Source: Corallochytrium limacisporum
Taxonomy: Eukaryota > Opisthokonta
Assembly (NCBI GenBank): GCA_002811645.1
Contig: PDIP01000002.1
Span: 7,683 to 71,682 of the forward strand
DNA: 64,000 nt
Reading direction: 5' to 3'
Position numbers and translations under genes: made by a program. Below the pieces are notes generated by a model, which saw only the letters and a list, made by a program, of their open reading frames with translations, did not search any database and was not told where the DNA came from. Shown in pieces: positions 1-9,293 of the stretch; the stretch's first letter is position 1; each line of letters starts with the position of its first letter.

Positions 1-360
1 TATATATTACTCAATCATGATTAAAAAGAGTGATCGGGGTTCTCGTTTTCGTGCGATTTGTCTCATACTTAGGAGACAGAGGGTGGTATCCTCAGCAAAC
101 ACCTCAACTTCACCGAGGTGAACGAAGAACATAGTCGTTCCCATGTCTCCTTTCCGCACGACGAACTCACCGGCCAGGTAGAGCACCGGATTAATGACAA
201 GCGGAAGCATACGCAAGAAACCAATGTCCCCAGTCTTAAAGAGAGGCACCTTGGCAATCAGATCGCGATTCATGGCCAAGGATACCTCCGACTGAAACGT
301 CAGGGGCAGGTCACCATGCAGGTTATCACCGTCCATACCGTTATAGCGAGTCCATAGGTG
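1..360 (-). CDS. cyclic nucleotide-binding domain protein, edge fragment (CNG/HCN/KCNH-like)
   Basis: The reading frame running toward the left edge looks like the end of a C-linker followed by the start of a cyclic nucleotide-binding domain. It has an NRDLIAKVPLFK segment, then the hallmark GEFVVRKGDMGTTMFFV and GEVEVF strands. CNG, HCN and KCNH cation channels carry this unit on the cytoplasmic side. The frame meets a stop near position 7, but GTATGAG at 68-61 on the minus strand is a good splice donor, so the exon probably ends at 69 and an intron runs off the window. The 5' end is also unclear. A TTTTTCTCAG acceptor sits at 370-361, and the first in-frame ATG is at 336. No upstream channel exons fit before the divergent neighbour at 585, so this could be a short cytoplasmic protein or a 5'-truncated copy. 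Confidence 0.5.
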
Positions 361-584
361 CTGAGAAAAATTGGTCAACGGTTAACTGAAACCTAACTAT
401 AGTTTTCCGACTTAGAGGCCTACTATTTTGCATGTTGGGAGGGCTAGGGGTGGGCACAGACGATGAAAGAAATTTCCCCATGTGTTCTGGTCTAAGGTAT
501 TTGGTGGAGAATGAACTCGTTTGCAATATAAGCACATCCGTGCTACTGCGTAGTTTGCTATTACATCTTGCCGTAGACGCGATC

Positions 585-1463
585 ATGGCTGAAAAGCGGC
601 CAGTGCCTTCGAGCAATGACAGAACGGTCAAGAAGGGAAAGTATCAGCCGGCAGCCAGTGGACATGCCCGAGATATGTTTGATGGTAGCGGGATATTAGT
701 AACGTCTCAACCTGGTAAGGAGAAGAATTCACGCAGAGAAGCCTTTCATATTCTAGATAAGTACTACAACCAATTCCATACTGACTCAGTGAACGATCAG
801 GACAAGGAAAATGCCACAAATGACGTGAGAAAGGTAGATGATCTCGAAGCGGCTATTGCGGCTGAGATTGACGACTTCAAAGAAAGGAAGCCCAAGGAAC
901 GTCGGTGGCGTTGGATCGATATTGGTGTGCGCGGAATTCAGTATATCAAGGGACCGGAAAACCTCGAACCTACAGCATTCATCCACCGGACCCTAACTGA
1001 GATCAAGAATACCAGATATATCGAGAGTAGGTTCATCATGCGATTCATTCCGATTCAATTGGTTTGCAGTGGAGAGGAGGTTGAGAAAGGCGTCAAGGAA
1101 CTCATCGATACTCATTTCAAAAGTTTTCCACACCTGGATCCCGCTGCTCGGCGCGAATTCGGACTGGAGTACAAGAAAAGCAACCATACAGGTCACCTTC
1201 ACGACAAGGTCCTCGACGCCATCAAGAGAGAAATGCAGGGGTTGAACAAGGAGAACACACTGAATTTTAGATCCACAGAATTTGTATTTTACGTTCACGC
1301 CATAAAGGGATGGCTCTGCATGACCATCCTGACAGACTACACAAACCTTGCTAAATACAATATGCAATCTCTTAGTGACATGGTGCGGGCATCATCGTCA
1401 CCCACAGCCAGCAAAGGAACGGTCAGAAACCTTGTCACTGTAAACGACAAGCAACAGCAGTAA
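585..1463 (+). CDS. THUMPD1: THUMP domain protein, tRNA acetylation adaptor (THUMPD1/Tan1-like)
   Basis: The product has 292 residues, close to yeast Tan1 (289). This family binds tRNA through its THUMP domain and delivers it to the NAT10/Kre33 acetyltransferase, which makes N4-acetylcytidine in the D-arm of tRNA-Ser and tRNA-Leu. The N-terminal part is charged. The RGIQYIKG segment is followed by a THUMP-like region of roughly residues 125-260, including RYIESRFIMRFIPIQLVC and the late strand STEFVFYVHAIKGWLCMTIL. I chose the ATG at 585 because it gives the typical MAEKRP-type start. The open frame extends up to 432, but that part has no family similarity and probably is 5' leader. The gene is divergent from the edge fragment, with about 220 bp between them. 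Confidence 0.8.
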   Translation: MAEKRPVPSSNDRTVKKGKYQPAASGHARDMFDGSGILVTSQPGKEKNSRREAFHILDKYYNQFHTDSVNDQDKENATNDVRKVDDLEAAIAAEIDDFKERKPKERRWRWIDIGVRGIQYIKGPENLEPTAFIHRTLTEIKNTRYIESRFIMRFIPIQLVCSGEEVEKGVKELIDTHFKSFPHLDPAARREFGLEYKKSNHTGHLHDKVLDAIKREMQGLNKENTLNFRSTEFVFYVHAIKGWLCMTILTDYTNLAKYNMQSLSDMVRASSSPTASKGTVRNLVTVNDKQQQ

Positions 1464-1912
1464 AGGCTACCATAGACAAAAGGAAGGATAAACTAGAATC
1501 CCAAACTTTAAAGAACAATACCGAGATGTCATTCCTGTAAAACATGTCCAATCCATCTGTGTCCAGCAACACCAACAACTACGAATGGCACCGGCTTTTC
1601 GCACCCCCACACAACCAACTGCAGAGAGCCTCAGCCCTTCGTACAGGCAGCAACCCCCTCCCCCAACTGTCTACGTCAGACTCAGCGAACTCAGACAACC
1701 GATGAGACCCACCCTCCCACTGATGGCCTGAGAGCGTCCCGCTAATTTAAACTACTCACTCTCGAGCTGACCAGGAGAGCAAGCAGGTTCGCACCAGGAA
1801 AGGTACTTTCAACAGGACAATGTAGTGTGCACCAACTTATGTAATATGTCTCAGCTATGTGAATGGCAACGTCGTGTGACGCTGTCGAAATAACATATTG
1901 ACCACTACAATC
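1464..1912. other. intergenic spacer
   Basis: This 450 bp stretch between two same-strand genes holds the 3' region of the THUMP gene and the promoter of the cytochrome b561 gene. It includes a C-rich stretch around 1590-1720. I see no ORF, RNA gene or repeat in it. Confidence 0.5.
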
Positions 1913-2566
1913 ATGGAAAGTATCAACGTCGGACACATAATCCTTGCCCTCGGTGGTTTTCTTACCGCTTGGATCTGGATCCTTGCTATCCCGGACACAC
2001 CAACACTATTCCAATGGCACCCCATGCTCATGACTGTGGGTCTCTTTGTATTGGCTCCCCTAGGTTTCCAGATGATGTGGATTAATCATCTGCAGAAGGG
2101 CAAGAATCATGACGACCGTGTACAGATGCACTTTGGCGTCATGGCTATCGGAGTAGTCGCTGCCATATGGGGCTTTGGTGCAATCTATCTGAATAAGAAG
2201 ATTAACGATGCGCCCCACTTTACCTCCAACCATGGTGCTTTCGGACAGATTGTGGTGATTGCATTCATGTTCCAAACTACGGCTGCCCTACCTGTCCTGG
2301 GCGGTGACGTTATGCCAGCGGTGGTGAAGAACAACATGCAAGTCCTGTACAAGTTTCACAAGCTTATGGGACGTTTGATTTATCTGGGGGGGCTGGTGTC
2401 CTTTTTCCTTGCCTACCAAAGTCTATGGATCCTTGCGCGAGTGAGGAGTGATAACCAGTGGTATGCCCTGAACGCTCTGACAGCAATATTTGGGGCTTTG
2501 GTAATGCTAAGCCCATGGCTACAGCCAAAATATGTGGTCAAGAAGAAGACTACCAAAGCCCAGTAG
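1913..2566 (+). CDS. cytochrome b561 family transmembrane ferrireductase
   Basis: The product has 217 residues and about six membrane segments, the size of the CYB561D1/D2 group, which lacks a DOMON domain. The family passes electrons across membranes, usually from ascorbate, between two haem b groups held by paired histidines. The expected ligands are visible: His in WHPMLM (helix 2), His in MHFGVMAIG (helix 3), His in SNHGAFGQ (helix 4) and His in FHKLMGR (helix 5). The C-terminus is a short basic cytosolic tail ending KKKTTKAQ, which may act in ER retention. The first ATG in frame is at 1913. The gene converges with the ASPP-like gene, with 284 bp between the stop codons. Confidence 0.85.
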   Translation: MESINVGHIILALGGFLTAWIWILAIPDTPTLFQWHPMLMTVGLFVLAPLGFQMMWINHLQKGKNHDDRVQMHFGVMAIGVVAAIWGFGAIYLNKKINDAPHFTSNHGAFGQIVVIAFMFQTTAALPVLGGDVMPAVVKNNMQVLYKFHKLMGRLIYLGGLVSFFLAYQSLWILARVRSDNQWYALNALTAIFGALVMLSPWLQPKYVVKKKTTKAQ

Positions 2567-2850
2567 TAACATTGAATATCAAGACGAATAGTGAGAAGCC
2601 TAACTTCATCCAAATCTTTGTCTTCAAATGTATTGCAGAATTTCAGCGGGCATACTTCTAGTCTTTGTTCAGGTTCACGTTTGTGGTCTCAGTTACTATG
2701 CAACTGACTGATCAAAGTAATTGAATGTTACAGTAGAACGGTATGTATTTTTGAGCTATGATACGGACTCTACAACGAAGACATGTCATGTTCCAAGCTT
2801 ACGGAGGATAAAAGATACACTAAATATTCCAAGCAGAATGTGGTCCATTC

Positions 2851-5382
2851 CTATGATGCTTTGTACACACTGAGGAAATTTACAGGCGCAAATCCCTTAT
2901 TCCCCCGGCACGTCGTAACATTCAACCACGATTCTTCAGGTTGTTTGTCGTGGACTATGACCTCATCACCCCTCTTGAAACTGACTTCATCGTCTCTAAC
3001 CCCCTCGTAGTTGAAGATAGCGTACAAAGTCTTGGTCGACTTGAGTTTTTTCATCTCTTGCTTCAGGTAAGTCTCGATTTCCCTGCTGTAAGCGCAGTCC
3101 AGGGGTGTTTGGTTCTCCTCGTACGACTCACATAAGATATTCGCTCCACTCTGGACAAGAAGCACAAGAATGTCAAAGCATTCTTCGTCTTCCATGGAAG
3201 CAGCGACATGCAGCGGGGTCCAACCGTCGTGGTCGGTGGCATTGACATCAGCTCCAACCTTAATCAGGTCTTCTACGGCTTCAATCTCTCCCGAAGTCAC
3301 AGCATAGTGTAAAGCAGTCAGGCCTTCATCGTTGGCCTCGTTGATGTGGTCGGGGTAAATCTCAATGAACTCACGCAATTCTTCACACTCACCTTCCTTG
3401 GCGGCATCCAGGAGCAGGACCAGTGGGTCGATAACTACAGATCCCCGCGTGGACGGCTTGCGCTTCACACAGCTCTTCAGAACACTGGTGTCGCTAAGGG
3501 AAGATCGGACGGAGGAGTTGCGGGATGGCGGGTCGGAGAAGGCTTTGGCAATTTGATCGGAAACAGACAGACGCTGCAGCGTTTCCGTCGAGGACTGTGG
3601 GACAAGGCTCTCGGAAGAGTGCAGGTGCGGTTGGCCACGTTGGGTCACCTCCTCGGGCACCCTGAGTTCAATCTCAGAAGACACAGGTGTCTCAGTTGTT
3701 GGAGTTGCAGCCATTGCAGCAGCTGCAGCGGCCTCAGTACGGGCGGCGCGTAGCTCGTTTCGGAGCGACGCGATCAAGGCATCCTTGGCGCCAATTTCTT
3801 CGCTGTTCCTTTTCTTCAGATCGTCCAAACATTTTTGCAGATGGTCGCATCGCAGATCGCTTGCCTTCTGAGCGTGCTGGGCCTTGAGCTCGCCGTCCTT
3901 CAAACTGGCCTCCAGCTCGCGCACGCGTTGTTGCAGTAAGGTCTTCTCTTCTTCCAGCTTCGAGAGATCTGCCTTGGAGTCCACCTCTGTCACAGTCTCC
4001 TGGGGTGCAGGCGAAGCAATTGCAGATGCGTACTCCTCTAATCGAGCCTCCAAAGCCTTGGTCTTCTCATCAACCAATGCCTTTTGTTCCTCGGCCATGT
4101 TTTGTGCCTCCTTCGCAGAGACAACCTCCTGGCGTGCTTGTGCCAGTTCCAGCTCTAGTTCAGTAATACGGCATGCGTCGGTCTCCATCTGCTTGTTCAT
4201 GTTTTCGAAAGATTGTGTGGCCAGCTGCGTAGAGCTGCGCAGTTCGTTGTAGCGCATTTGGATTGTACGGCGTTCCTGTTCCAGTGCGCTGACCACGGAG
4301 GCCAGACCATTGTCACCACCAGCCATCATGGGCAGAGCACCACTCCCCATTGAAGAGCTCATCGAATAGTCCCGTGGCGTGGTATCCCTTGCGTTGTTAT
4401 CCAAGAGCGTGTCCACAGAATCAAATTTCTTGGGTTTCTTGATTACTCTTCGCGCTTTCATCTTGGCCAAACTGCGGCCTTTTCCACGTCTCGAGATCTT
4501 GTCGACCTTGTCAAAGTCAGCAGGAGAGAAGGAGAACATCATACCGTCTGCCGACCATGCATGCATGACTTGGGTCGGGATATCATTCAGATCCAGGCGC
4601 CTCCGAGTGCCGTCGGGGTAGACTTCCTCAACCTTCCACGCCATCTCACCGACACCTAAGTGGCCGGCACTCTCACTGTAGAAGACTCGATGTATGATGG
4701 AATGGAAATCTTCGCCCTCATCAACGCCAATCGTCTTCTTCACACCGCTCACGGTAACGATTGGTATACTGCAACCGTAGAGATCCGGCACACTGCCGGT
4801 GAACGTCGATTTGCTACCCGCAGCAATACCAGAGTCGCTGTTTAGTGATAGGTCCCGACTGTGTGCGTTGCCAATTCCGTGATTGCTACGCTGCTTAGCG
4901 TGCTCCACGAGAAGTGCGAAAGATGTGCCCGGCCGCTTAGCGTCACTCAGATCGGTAACTGTCGCATAATGCCCGTTGCTCAGCGAGTCGCCCGTAAGTG
5001 AAATGTGCCCGAGCAACACGTTATAGCCAATGTCAGGAGAATTATATACAGACACTTTGATCTCTTCTTCAGAGCCGATAAGCTGCGGCGCCGAGGCATT
5101 GACAACGGCAGTCCAGCTGCCACTGTCCTGGGCAATGCTTTCGGACTTGTGACGAGTGCCTGCCAGTTCCAACATGACAAATAGACGGACGGGATCTTTG
5201 TAGTCCTCTGGCAGGACAGGTCCTTGAGCCGTCAAAGTGATCTTTATGCGCCCAACTAGCACCTCATCTTTGTTATGAATCCATCCCGCAGATCCAAAAT
5301 CAATGTTCTGTGAAAGCTTGCTGGTCCTTTTGCCCTTGCCCGCAAACTTGCGGAGCGTGCTCCAGCCCTTCTCAACAGTCAT
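2851..5382 (-). CDS. ASPP-family scaffold: C2-like, RA-like, coiled coil, ankyrin repeats, SH3
   Basis: The product has 843 residues. The C-terminal 200 are a clear ASPP/PPP1R13 module: a DPLVLLLDAA lead-in, ankyrin repeats with the DEGLTALHYAV and DGWTPLHVAA signatures (about 650-770), then an SH3 domain beginning TLYAIFNYEG (about 784-840). In animals this module binds p53 family proteins, protein phosphatase 1 and Rho/Ras regulators at junctions or in the nucleus. A long Glu/Ala-rich coiled coil covers about 359-550. A segment at about 203-295 resembles the ubiquitin-like RA domain of ASPP1/2. Residues about 25-165 look like a C2 domain, which animal ASPPs lack. The phosphatase-docking RVxF site just before the ankyrin repeats reads SVVI here. 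The start ATG at 5382 follows a pyrimidine-rich leader. The family call is strong; the C2 call is moderate. Confidence 0.85.
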   Translation of the reverse strand: MTVEKGWSTLRKFAGKGKRTSKLSQNIDFGSAGWIHNKDEVLVGRIKITLTAQGPVLPEDYKDPVRLFVMLELAGTRHKSESIAQDSGSWTAVVNASAPQLIGSEEEIKVSVYNSPDIGYNVLLGHISLTGDSLSNGHYATVTDLSDAKRPGTSFALLVEHAKQRSNHGIGNAHSRDLSLNSDSGIAAGSKSTFTGSVPDLYGCSIPIVTVSGVKKTIGVDEGEDFHSIIHRVFYSESAGHLGVGEMAWKVEEVYPDGTRRRLDLNDIPTQVMHAWSADGMMFSFSPADFDKVDKISRRGKGRSLAKMKARRVIKKPKKFDSVDTLLDNNARDTTPRDYSMSSSMGSGALPMMAGGDNGLASVVSALEQERRTIQMRYNELRSSTQLATQSFENMNKQMETDACRITELELELAQARQEVVSAKEAQNMAEEQKALVDEKTKALEARLEEYASAIASPAPQETVTEVDSKADLSKLEEEKTLLQQRVRELEASLKDGELKAQHAQKASDLRCDHLQKCLDDLKKRNSEEIGAKDALIASLRNELRAARTEAAAAAAMAATPTTETPVSSEIELRVPEEVTQRGQPHLHSSESLVPQSSTETLQRLSVSDQIAKAFSDPPSRNSSVRSSLSDTSVLKSCVKRKPSTRGSVVIDPLVLLLDAAKEGECEELREFIEIYPDHINEANDEGLTALHYAVTSGEIEAVEDLIKVGADVNATDHDGWTPLHVAASMEDEECFDILVLLVQSGANILCESYEENQTPLDCAYSREIETYLKQEMKKLKSTKTLYAIFNYEGVRDDEVSFKRGDEVIVHDKQPEESWLNVTTCRGNKGFAPVNFLSVYKAS

Positions 5383-7311
5383 GATTTCTTTGTGTTCGAT
5401 TTACTTTGTTTTCTCTACAGGATCGGAACTTAAAGGCCTGGTCCGTGCCCTTCTGAGACGTGGCCCTTTAATTTGCTCGCTGATTGCTCTCACTTGTAAT
5501 AAAACTTCTATGGTGTTGAGTCTTTTTGACAAACAATTCATACGGTTCCTACACAATGATCGAGCCTATTTACATTACAATCTTAATCATACACATCAAA
5601 TACCAAACTCAATTAACCCCTTTGCTTTTGTGGGAAGGAAAAGTCACGAAACAGAATGCATCAGCCCAACAGCTCCTGACTATAGTGCACCATTGTCATA
5701 TGTGCAAAGCGATATCAGTGTGAAGCACTGGAGGCTTAAGGGAGAGGGGTAGTCCTGAAGAATGCGTCCGTCCCTCTCACTTCGGCAGTACTGAATTGAT
5801 TGCCCTATTTTTCCAAGGAGACGCGGCAAATTCATTCCCCTTACCCACGTCCGTTAGCGACTGCAATGCCCGCGCCTGCAGTGCCCTCTGCTTATCCGCG
5901 CCTTCGTTTATTCTGCGCAAGAGAACGGTGCCGTTTAAGCCCCTTGACTCCAGTTTTAAAAATTCTGCGTAATCCCTCTTCATATATTCACTATTGGAAA
6001 TTACAAAGAAGAGCCTGGGCACCTCGGCGGAGTTGCATGGAAACCACTCGGAGCGCAACCGGTTTGCCCCCAGCAGCAACAGCAAGATCTGCAGCGCTTG
6101 GTTTCCTGCCCCAGCACTACCTCCGCTCCTCCACTGTGTCGCGCCGCCCCTTCTCTCCCCCCTTCTCCCCCTTGTCTTTTCGCCCCCCCCGGGGGGGGGG
6201 GTGCCCCGGTTTCGCAGGACGACACACAAACAGAGAAAGTCGGCTTCGCTCTCTCTCCCTGTCTCTTGTCGCCGGCGTTCGGTTTTCCAATGACTCCGGG
6301 AGATTTTCGAAGACTTCCGAACTTGGTACTGAATGTATGCATTTTTGGTAACGATGGGACAGAGGGTCTGTCATTTTCAATTGTATCTAACCGGTGCCGG
6401 GCCACGCCAGTGGGAGCCAACGGACGGGTCCGGCCGGTCTGACGCAGTCTTTTCTGGAGAACCCCCTGGTGGTATTGTGAGAAGAAGGAGTCTGTCTTCG
6501 CCACTACTGCTGGTCTCCCATGACACAGCATCTGGATACGTGGTACTACTGTTGCTGATTGTTCCGAGTTTCATTGAAGTTCATGGATGGGCGCCATCGC
6601 ATTCAGCTATCTCTATGACCAGAGAAAGTGGTTGTAATAGTGATTGCTGCCATCCAGTTTCCCTGAACGCCAACAAACTGGATTGATTTTCGGTGCCGGT
6701 TTGGAGGTAGGTGGTGTTTACCGCTATTTAGTTCAAGAACTTTATATATTGACAGTACTGTTTCGCCAAATTGTTTCAGTGTTCCCTTGCTATCGCGAAG
6801 CGCAGTGATATTGCCGGACTCGGCATTGAAGGCCTCTGATTGGCTGAAACCGAAACCATCCACTACCCGCTGTGGGGCGCAAGAAGGGGGGAAGGGGCTG
6901 AGGAAAAATTTTACGCTGCACATTATCACCGTGTCGTGCGGCAAAGACTGCCCATAAACCACCTGTCCACCACAGTTCTCTTCGTGGTTGGACATTCCGC
7001 TCTATAAATTGCATGCACAAGTACACAATCTCTCTCACCAACCATAATCTATATTGACTAAAATATTCTGATTGCATGCACCTACATGCCCTGCTCAGGA
7101 CGGTGCCAGGGGGATCAAGCCAACGGATTACTCTGCGAACAGTTGCAGAAGTGCGAAAGTGAAATGACTTCATCATTACAGTTCGCTACCGGGAACATGG
7201 ATTGTGCTGAAAGGTGGCCCTAGAAATTCCTAAGATCTAGGCACAAGGCAAACGGAAGTATATCATGGTTGTGTTGGTTCCGTTCTGATTTGATGACACC
7301 ATACCGCATCC
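5383..7311. other. large gene-free spacer with homopolymer palindrome
   Basis: This 1.9 kb stretch lies between two minus-strand genes. All ORFs here are short, have no family signature and overlap one another on both strands. It contains a C8G11 junction at 6183-6201 and a CT-rich stretch before it. An ATTGG box lies near 6838, with a TATAAA element near 7003 that could mark an unannotated promoter. I see no tRNA, rRNA or recognisable transposon. Confidence 0.5.
6183..6201. repeat. C8G11 homopolymer palindrome
   Basis: Eight C are followed directly by eleven G, which makes a perfect 16-base self-complementary core with no spacer. It lies in the spacer upstream of the ASPP-like gene. It may form a hairpin or cruciform. 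Homopolymer length can also be affected by assembly error. Confidence 0.8.
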
Positions 7312-8745
7312 TCAGTCTGTGAGGGTGACGAACCCGAGCACAAGCGTGAGACGGCTCTCCTTTCGGAGCATGCCGACCAGCTCGGGTAAACGCAGACCCT
7401 TAGTGCACTGATGATTGATGTGCGTGAGCAAACGATTCTCTTCAATGCCGGCAGCTGATGCCGGTGAGTCTGGTTTGACTTCTTTGATTGCAGGCCACTG
7501 GTCCTGCAGCTTAAGCGTAATACCCCAGCTCTGGTCGCGATCCACACGCTCGACTTTGACAATTTCTGGCTTGCGTCGTATCAAAATTTCAAGTGAGTGG
7601 GCTCCCAGGATCTGTGACTTGTGTAGAAGTGGTTGGTCGTTGACCTGCACAATGTAATCACCGACTTGTAATCCACTGTGCGCAGCATCACTGTCTTCTT
7701 CGATTGCCGCAATGACAAAAGTAGGCACACTGCCATCTCGATTGATGTCCCGGATGCGAATACCACTGTGCTTGGATGGACAGATGACGGCGTAGGTTGT
7801 GGTGTACCATGTCTCCATATTCTCGTCCGTAAGATCCGTCGTGAGGAACAGGGACGGATCGAGCTTTTGGCGTCGGATCATTGTGTCCTTCGCGTCCAGG
7901 ACGTGGGCGAGGCGGGGAGGTCCGTCTTCCTGGAGCTGCCCGGTCGCGAGTTTAAGTTGCAATGACCCGTCACTCGCAGCATCAATGAGGCCTTGATTCA
8001 TGCCGGTATTATTGGAAATATCACACTTCCGCAGGCGAAAGAGCTTACTGCAGGACTGTACCACTTTCTTCAGCAGATTATGGTCCAGCCTGAGCACTTC
8101 CAATGCAGACATATGATCACCAAAGTCTGCCGGTAGTGCTACGATACCATTATAGGACGCGTCCAGCATTTGCAAATTCTTACCAATGTCAAACAGTTCC
8201 ACAGGGAATGTCTGGAATTTGTTGTGGCTGATATCCAGGTCGCGAAGTTTGGTCAGGTTTTTGATGCCCGGTCCCAAGCTCGACAGATTGCAATCTCTCA
8301 TCCGCAGCACCTTGAGCGCAGCCAGACTTCCCATCGACGGCGATAGGACACCCATGGGATTCTGAGATAGATCCAGACGGGTCAACTGGTCCGATAAGGC
8401 CTTTAGAATGATCGGAAACTCCTTCAGACAGCAATTGACGGCCTTTACCGTGGTGACGGCGTCTTCCTCCGGCTCAACCTTCCGGTCCTCGTCATCGTCA
8501 TCGTCAGCAATTCCTTCAGAACCAGGAGTCTTTCGTCGTGCTTTTAGCTCTTTGCCAGGTTTCCGTTTGCTCTGAAGTGCGGTGATACTGGTTGGCAGGG
8601 TTCCGATCGGGATATTCGACATGTCCAATACACCAGAGCTCTCGCTCAGCGCCTGCGTGATGCGCTCCCGCAGCTCTTTCCGCACGTCCCGAATGTCTGC
8701 ATTGCTACCGCCAACATTAGGCCTATTTTCTGGCTCAACTGCCAT
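7312..8745 (-). CDS. leucine-rich repeat protein with two PDZ domains
   Basis: The product has 477 residues. After a charged N-terminus with an Asp/Glu run (about 72-92), leucine-rich repeats cover about 95-260 and follow the LxxLDLSxNxxxxLP pattern. Examples are LTRLDLSQNPMGVL, LRDLDISHNKFQTFP and LQMLDASYNGIVALP. Two PDZ domains follow at about 315-400 and 405-477. Their ligand-binding loops are HSGIRI and SWGITL, and both have the following GLQVGDYI / GIEENRLL turn. PDZ-LRR proteins of the LAP group (Scribble, Erbin) organise cell cortex and polarity complexes in animals by binding C-terminal peptides. Here the LRR array is shorter than in LAP proteins, so orthology is not claimed. The start ATG is at 8745. 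The gene shares a 550 bp divergent promoter region with D-serine dehydratase. Confidence 0.75.
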   Translation of the reverse strand: MAVEPENRPNVGGSNADIRDVRKELRERITQALSESSGVLDMSNIPIGTLPTSITALQSKRKPGKELKARRKTPGSEGIADDDDDEDRKVEPEEDAVTTVKAVNCCLKEFPIILKALSDQLTRLDLSQNPMGVLSPSMGSLAALKVLRMRDCNLSSLGPGIKNLTKLRDLDISHNKFQTFPVELFDIGKNLQMLDASYNGIVALPADFGDHMSALEVLRLDHNLLKKVVQSCSKLFRLRKCDISNNTGMNQGLIDAASDGSLQLKLATGQLQEDGPPRLAHVLDAKDTMIRRQKLDPSLFLTTDLTDENMETWYTTTYAVICPSKHSGIRIRDINRDGSVPTFVIAAIEEDSDAAHSGLQVGDYIVQVNDQPLLHKSQILGAHSLEILIRRKPEIVKVERVDRDQSWGITLKLQDQWPAIKEVKPDSPASAAGIEENRLLTHINHQCTKGLRLPELVGMLRKESRLTLVLGFVTLTD

Positions 8746-8920
8746 GGTATCTGCAGCTGTAAGTTCTAAAAGTTTGTTTGTTGTTTCGATGGATTCACAT
8801 TTCTACGGTGTCCCATAGGGGTGTTTGGCTAATAACCTTGTCCAAACACGTAAAGAACTTTAGTAACTATTTTACAATGATTTCATGACATAGCAATCAA
8901 TTATTTTTGCAACTGAATGT

Positions 8921-8946
8921 CGGTTCATTCCGAACTAGCTGAACCG
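8921..8946. repeat. inverted repeat, 7-bp arms
   Basis: The arms CGGTTCA (8921-8927) and TGAACCG (8940-8946) are exact inverted copies separated by 12 bases. The layout suits a dimeric transcription factor site in this divergent promoter, but no binding protein is known. Confidence 0.5.
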
Positions 8947-9073
8947 GTCGTGGAGCCACTCTTTGGGAATCAGCACTGCAACCACAGGGGTCCCGGTCTG
9001 ATTACTTCCTGTTACCCTTTCAGTAAGAAAAATCAGTGTTGGCTTCAGAATATCGGAGACCAGCCTCCGAGCA

Positions 9074-9109
9074 GGGGGACAGGGAGGGGAGAGGCCGGGA
9101 GGGGTCGGG
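9074..9109 (+). promoter_or_regulatory. G-tract cluster, potential G-quadruplex
   Basis: There are six runs of at least three G, at 9074-9078, 9082-9084, 9086-9089, 9097-9099, 9101-9104 and 9107-9109. The loops are 1-7 bases. This satisfies the usual quadruplex rule on the plus strand, about 90 bases upstream of the TATA box of the D-serine dehydratase gene. Confidence 0.5.
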
Positions 9110-9196
9110 ACACAATCTGACTGCGTGGCTTGGCGGGTCTCACGCACTCATGCCGTAGCCGGCCATGACCAGCAGTTGCTTGGAAGGCTGAAAAGC

Positions 9197-9205
9197 TATA
9201 TAAAA
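9197..9205 (+). promoter_or_regulatory. TATA box of D-serine dehydratase gene
   Basis: TATATAAAA is a textbook TATA element 88 bases before the start codon at 9294. It would place transcription start about 60 bases upstream of the ATG. Confidence 0.6.
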
Positions 9206-9293
9206 GTGACGATCCGCTCCATCAGCTGTGTTGCTTTGAAAAATCTTACTACTAGACCACTTGTTATATTCATAGTACGGAAATCACGTAATC

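Larger units (their letters stand above)
8746..9293. other. divergent promoter region between PDZ-LRR gene and D-serine dehydratase
   Basis: This 548 bp stretch holds an inverted repeat at 8921-8946, a run of G-tracts at 9074-9109 and a TATA box at 9197-9205. They are listed separately. No coding frame is credible here. Confidence 0.6.

Noticed and set aside
432-584. Upstream 51-codon extension of the THUMPD1 frame
   Set aside because: No similarity to the family and low complexity; the ATG at 585 gives the normal length.
5777-6531. Overlapping 150- and 176-codon minus frames and a 183-codon plus frame
   Set aside because: They overlap in several frames around the C8G11 run, are Arg/Pro/Gly-rich as GC-rich noncoding DNA tends to be, and have no domain or paralogue in the window.
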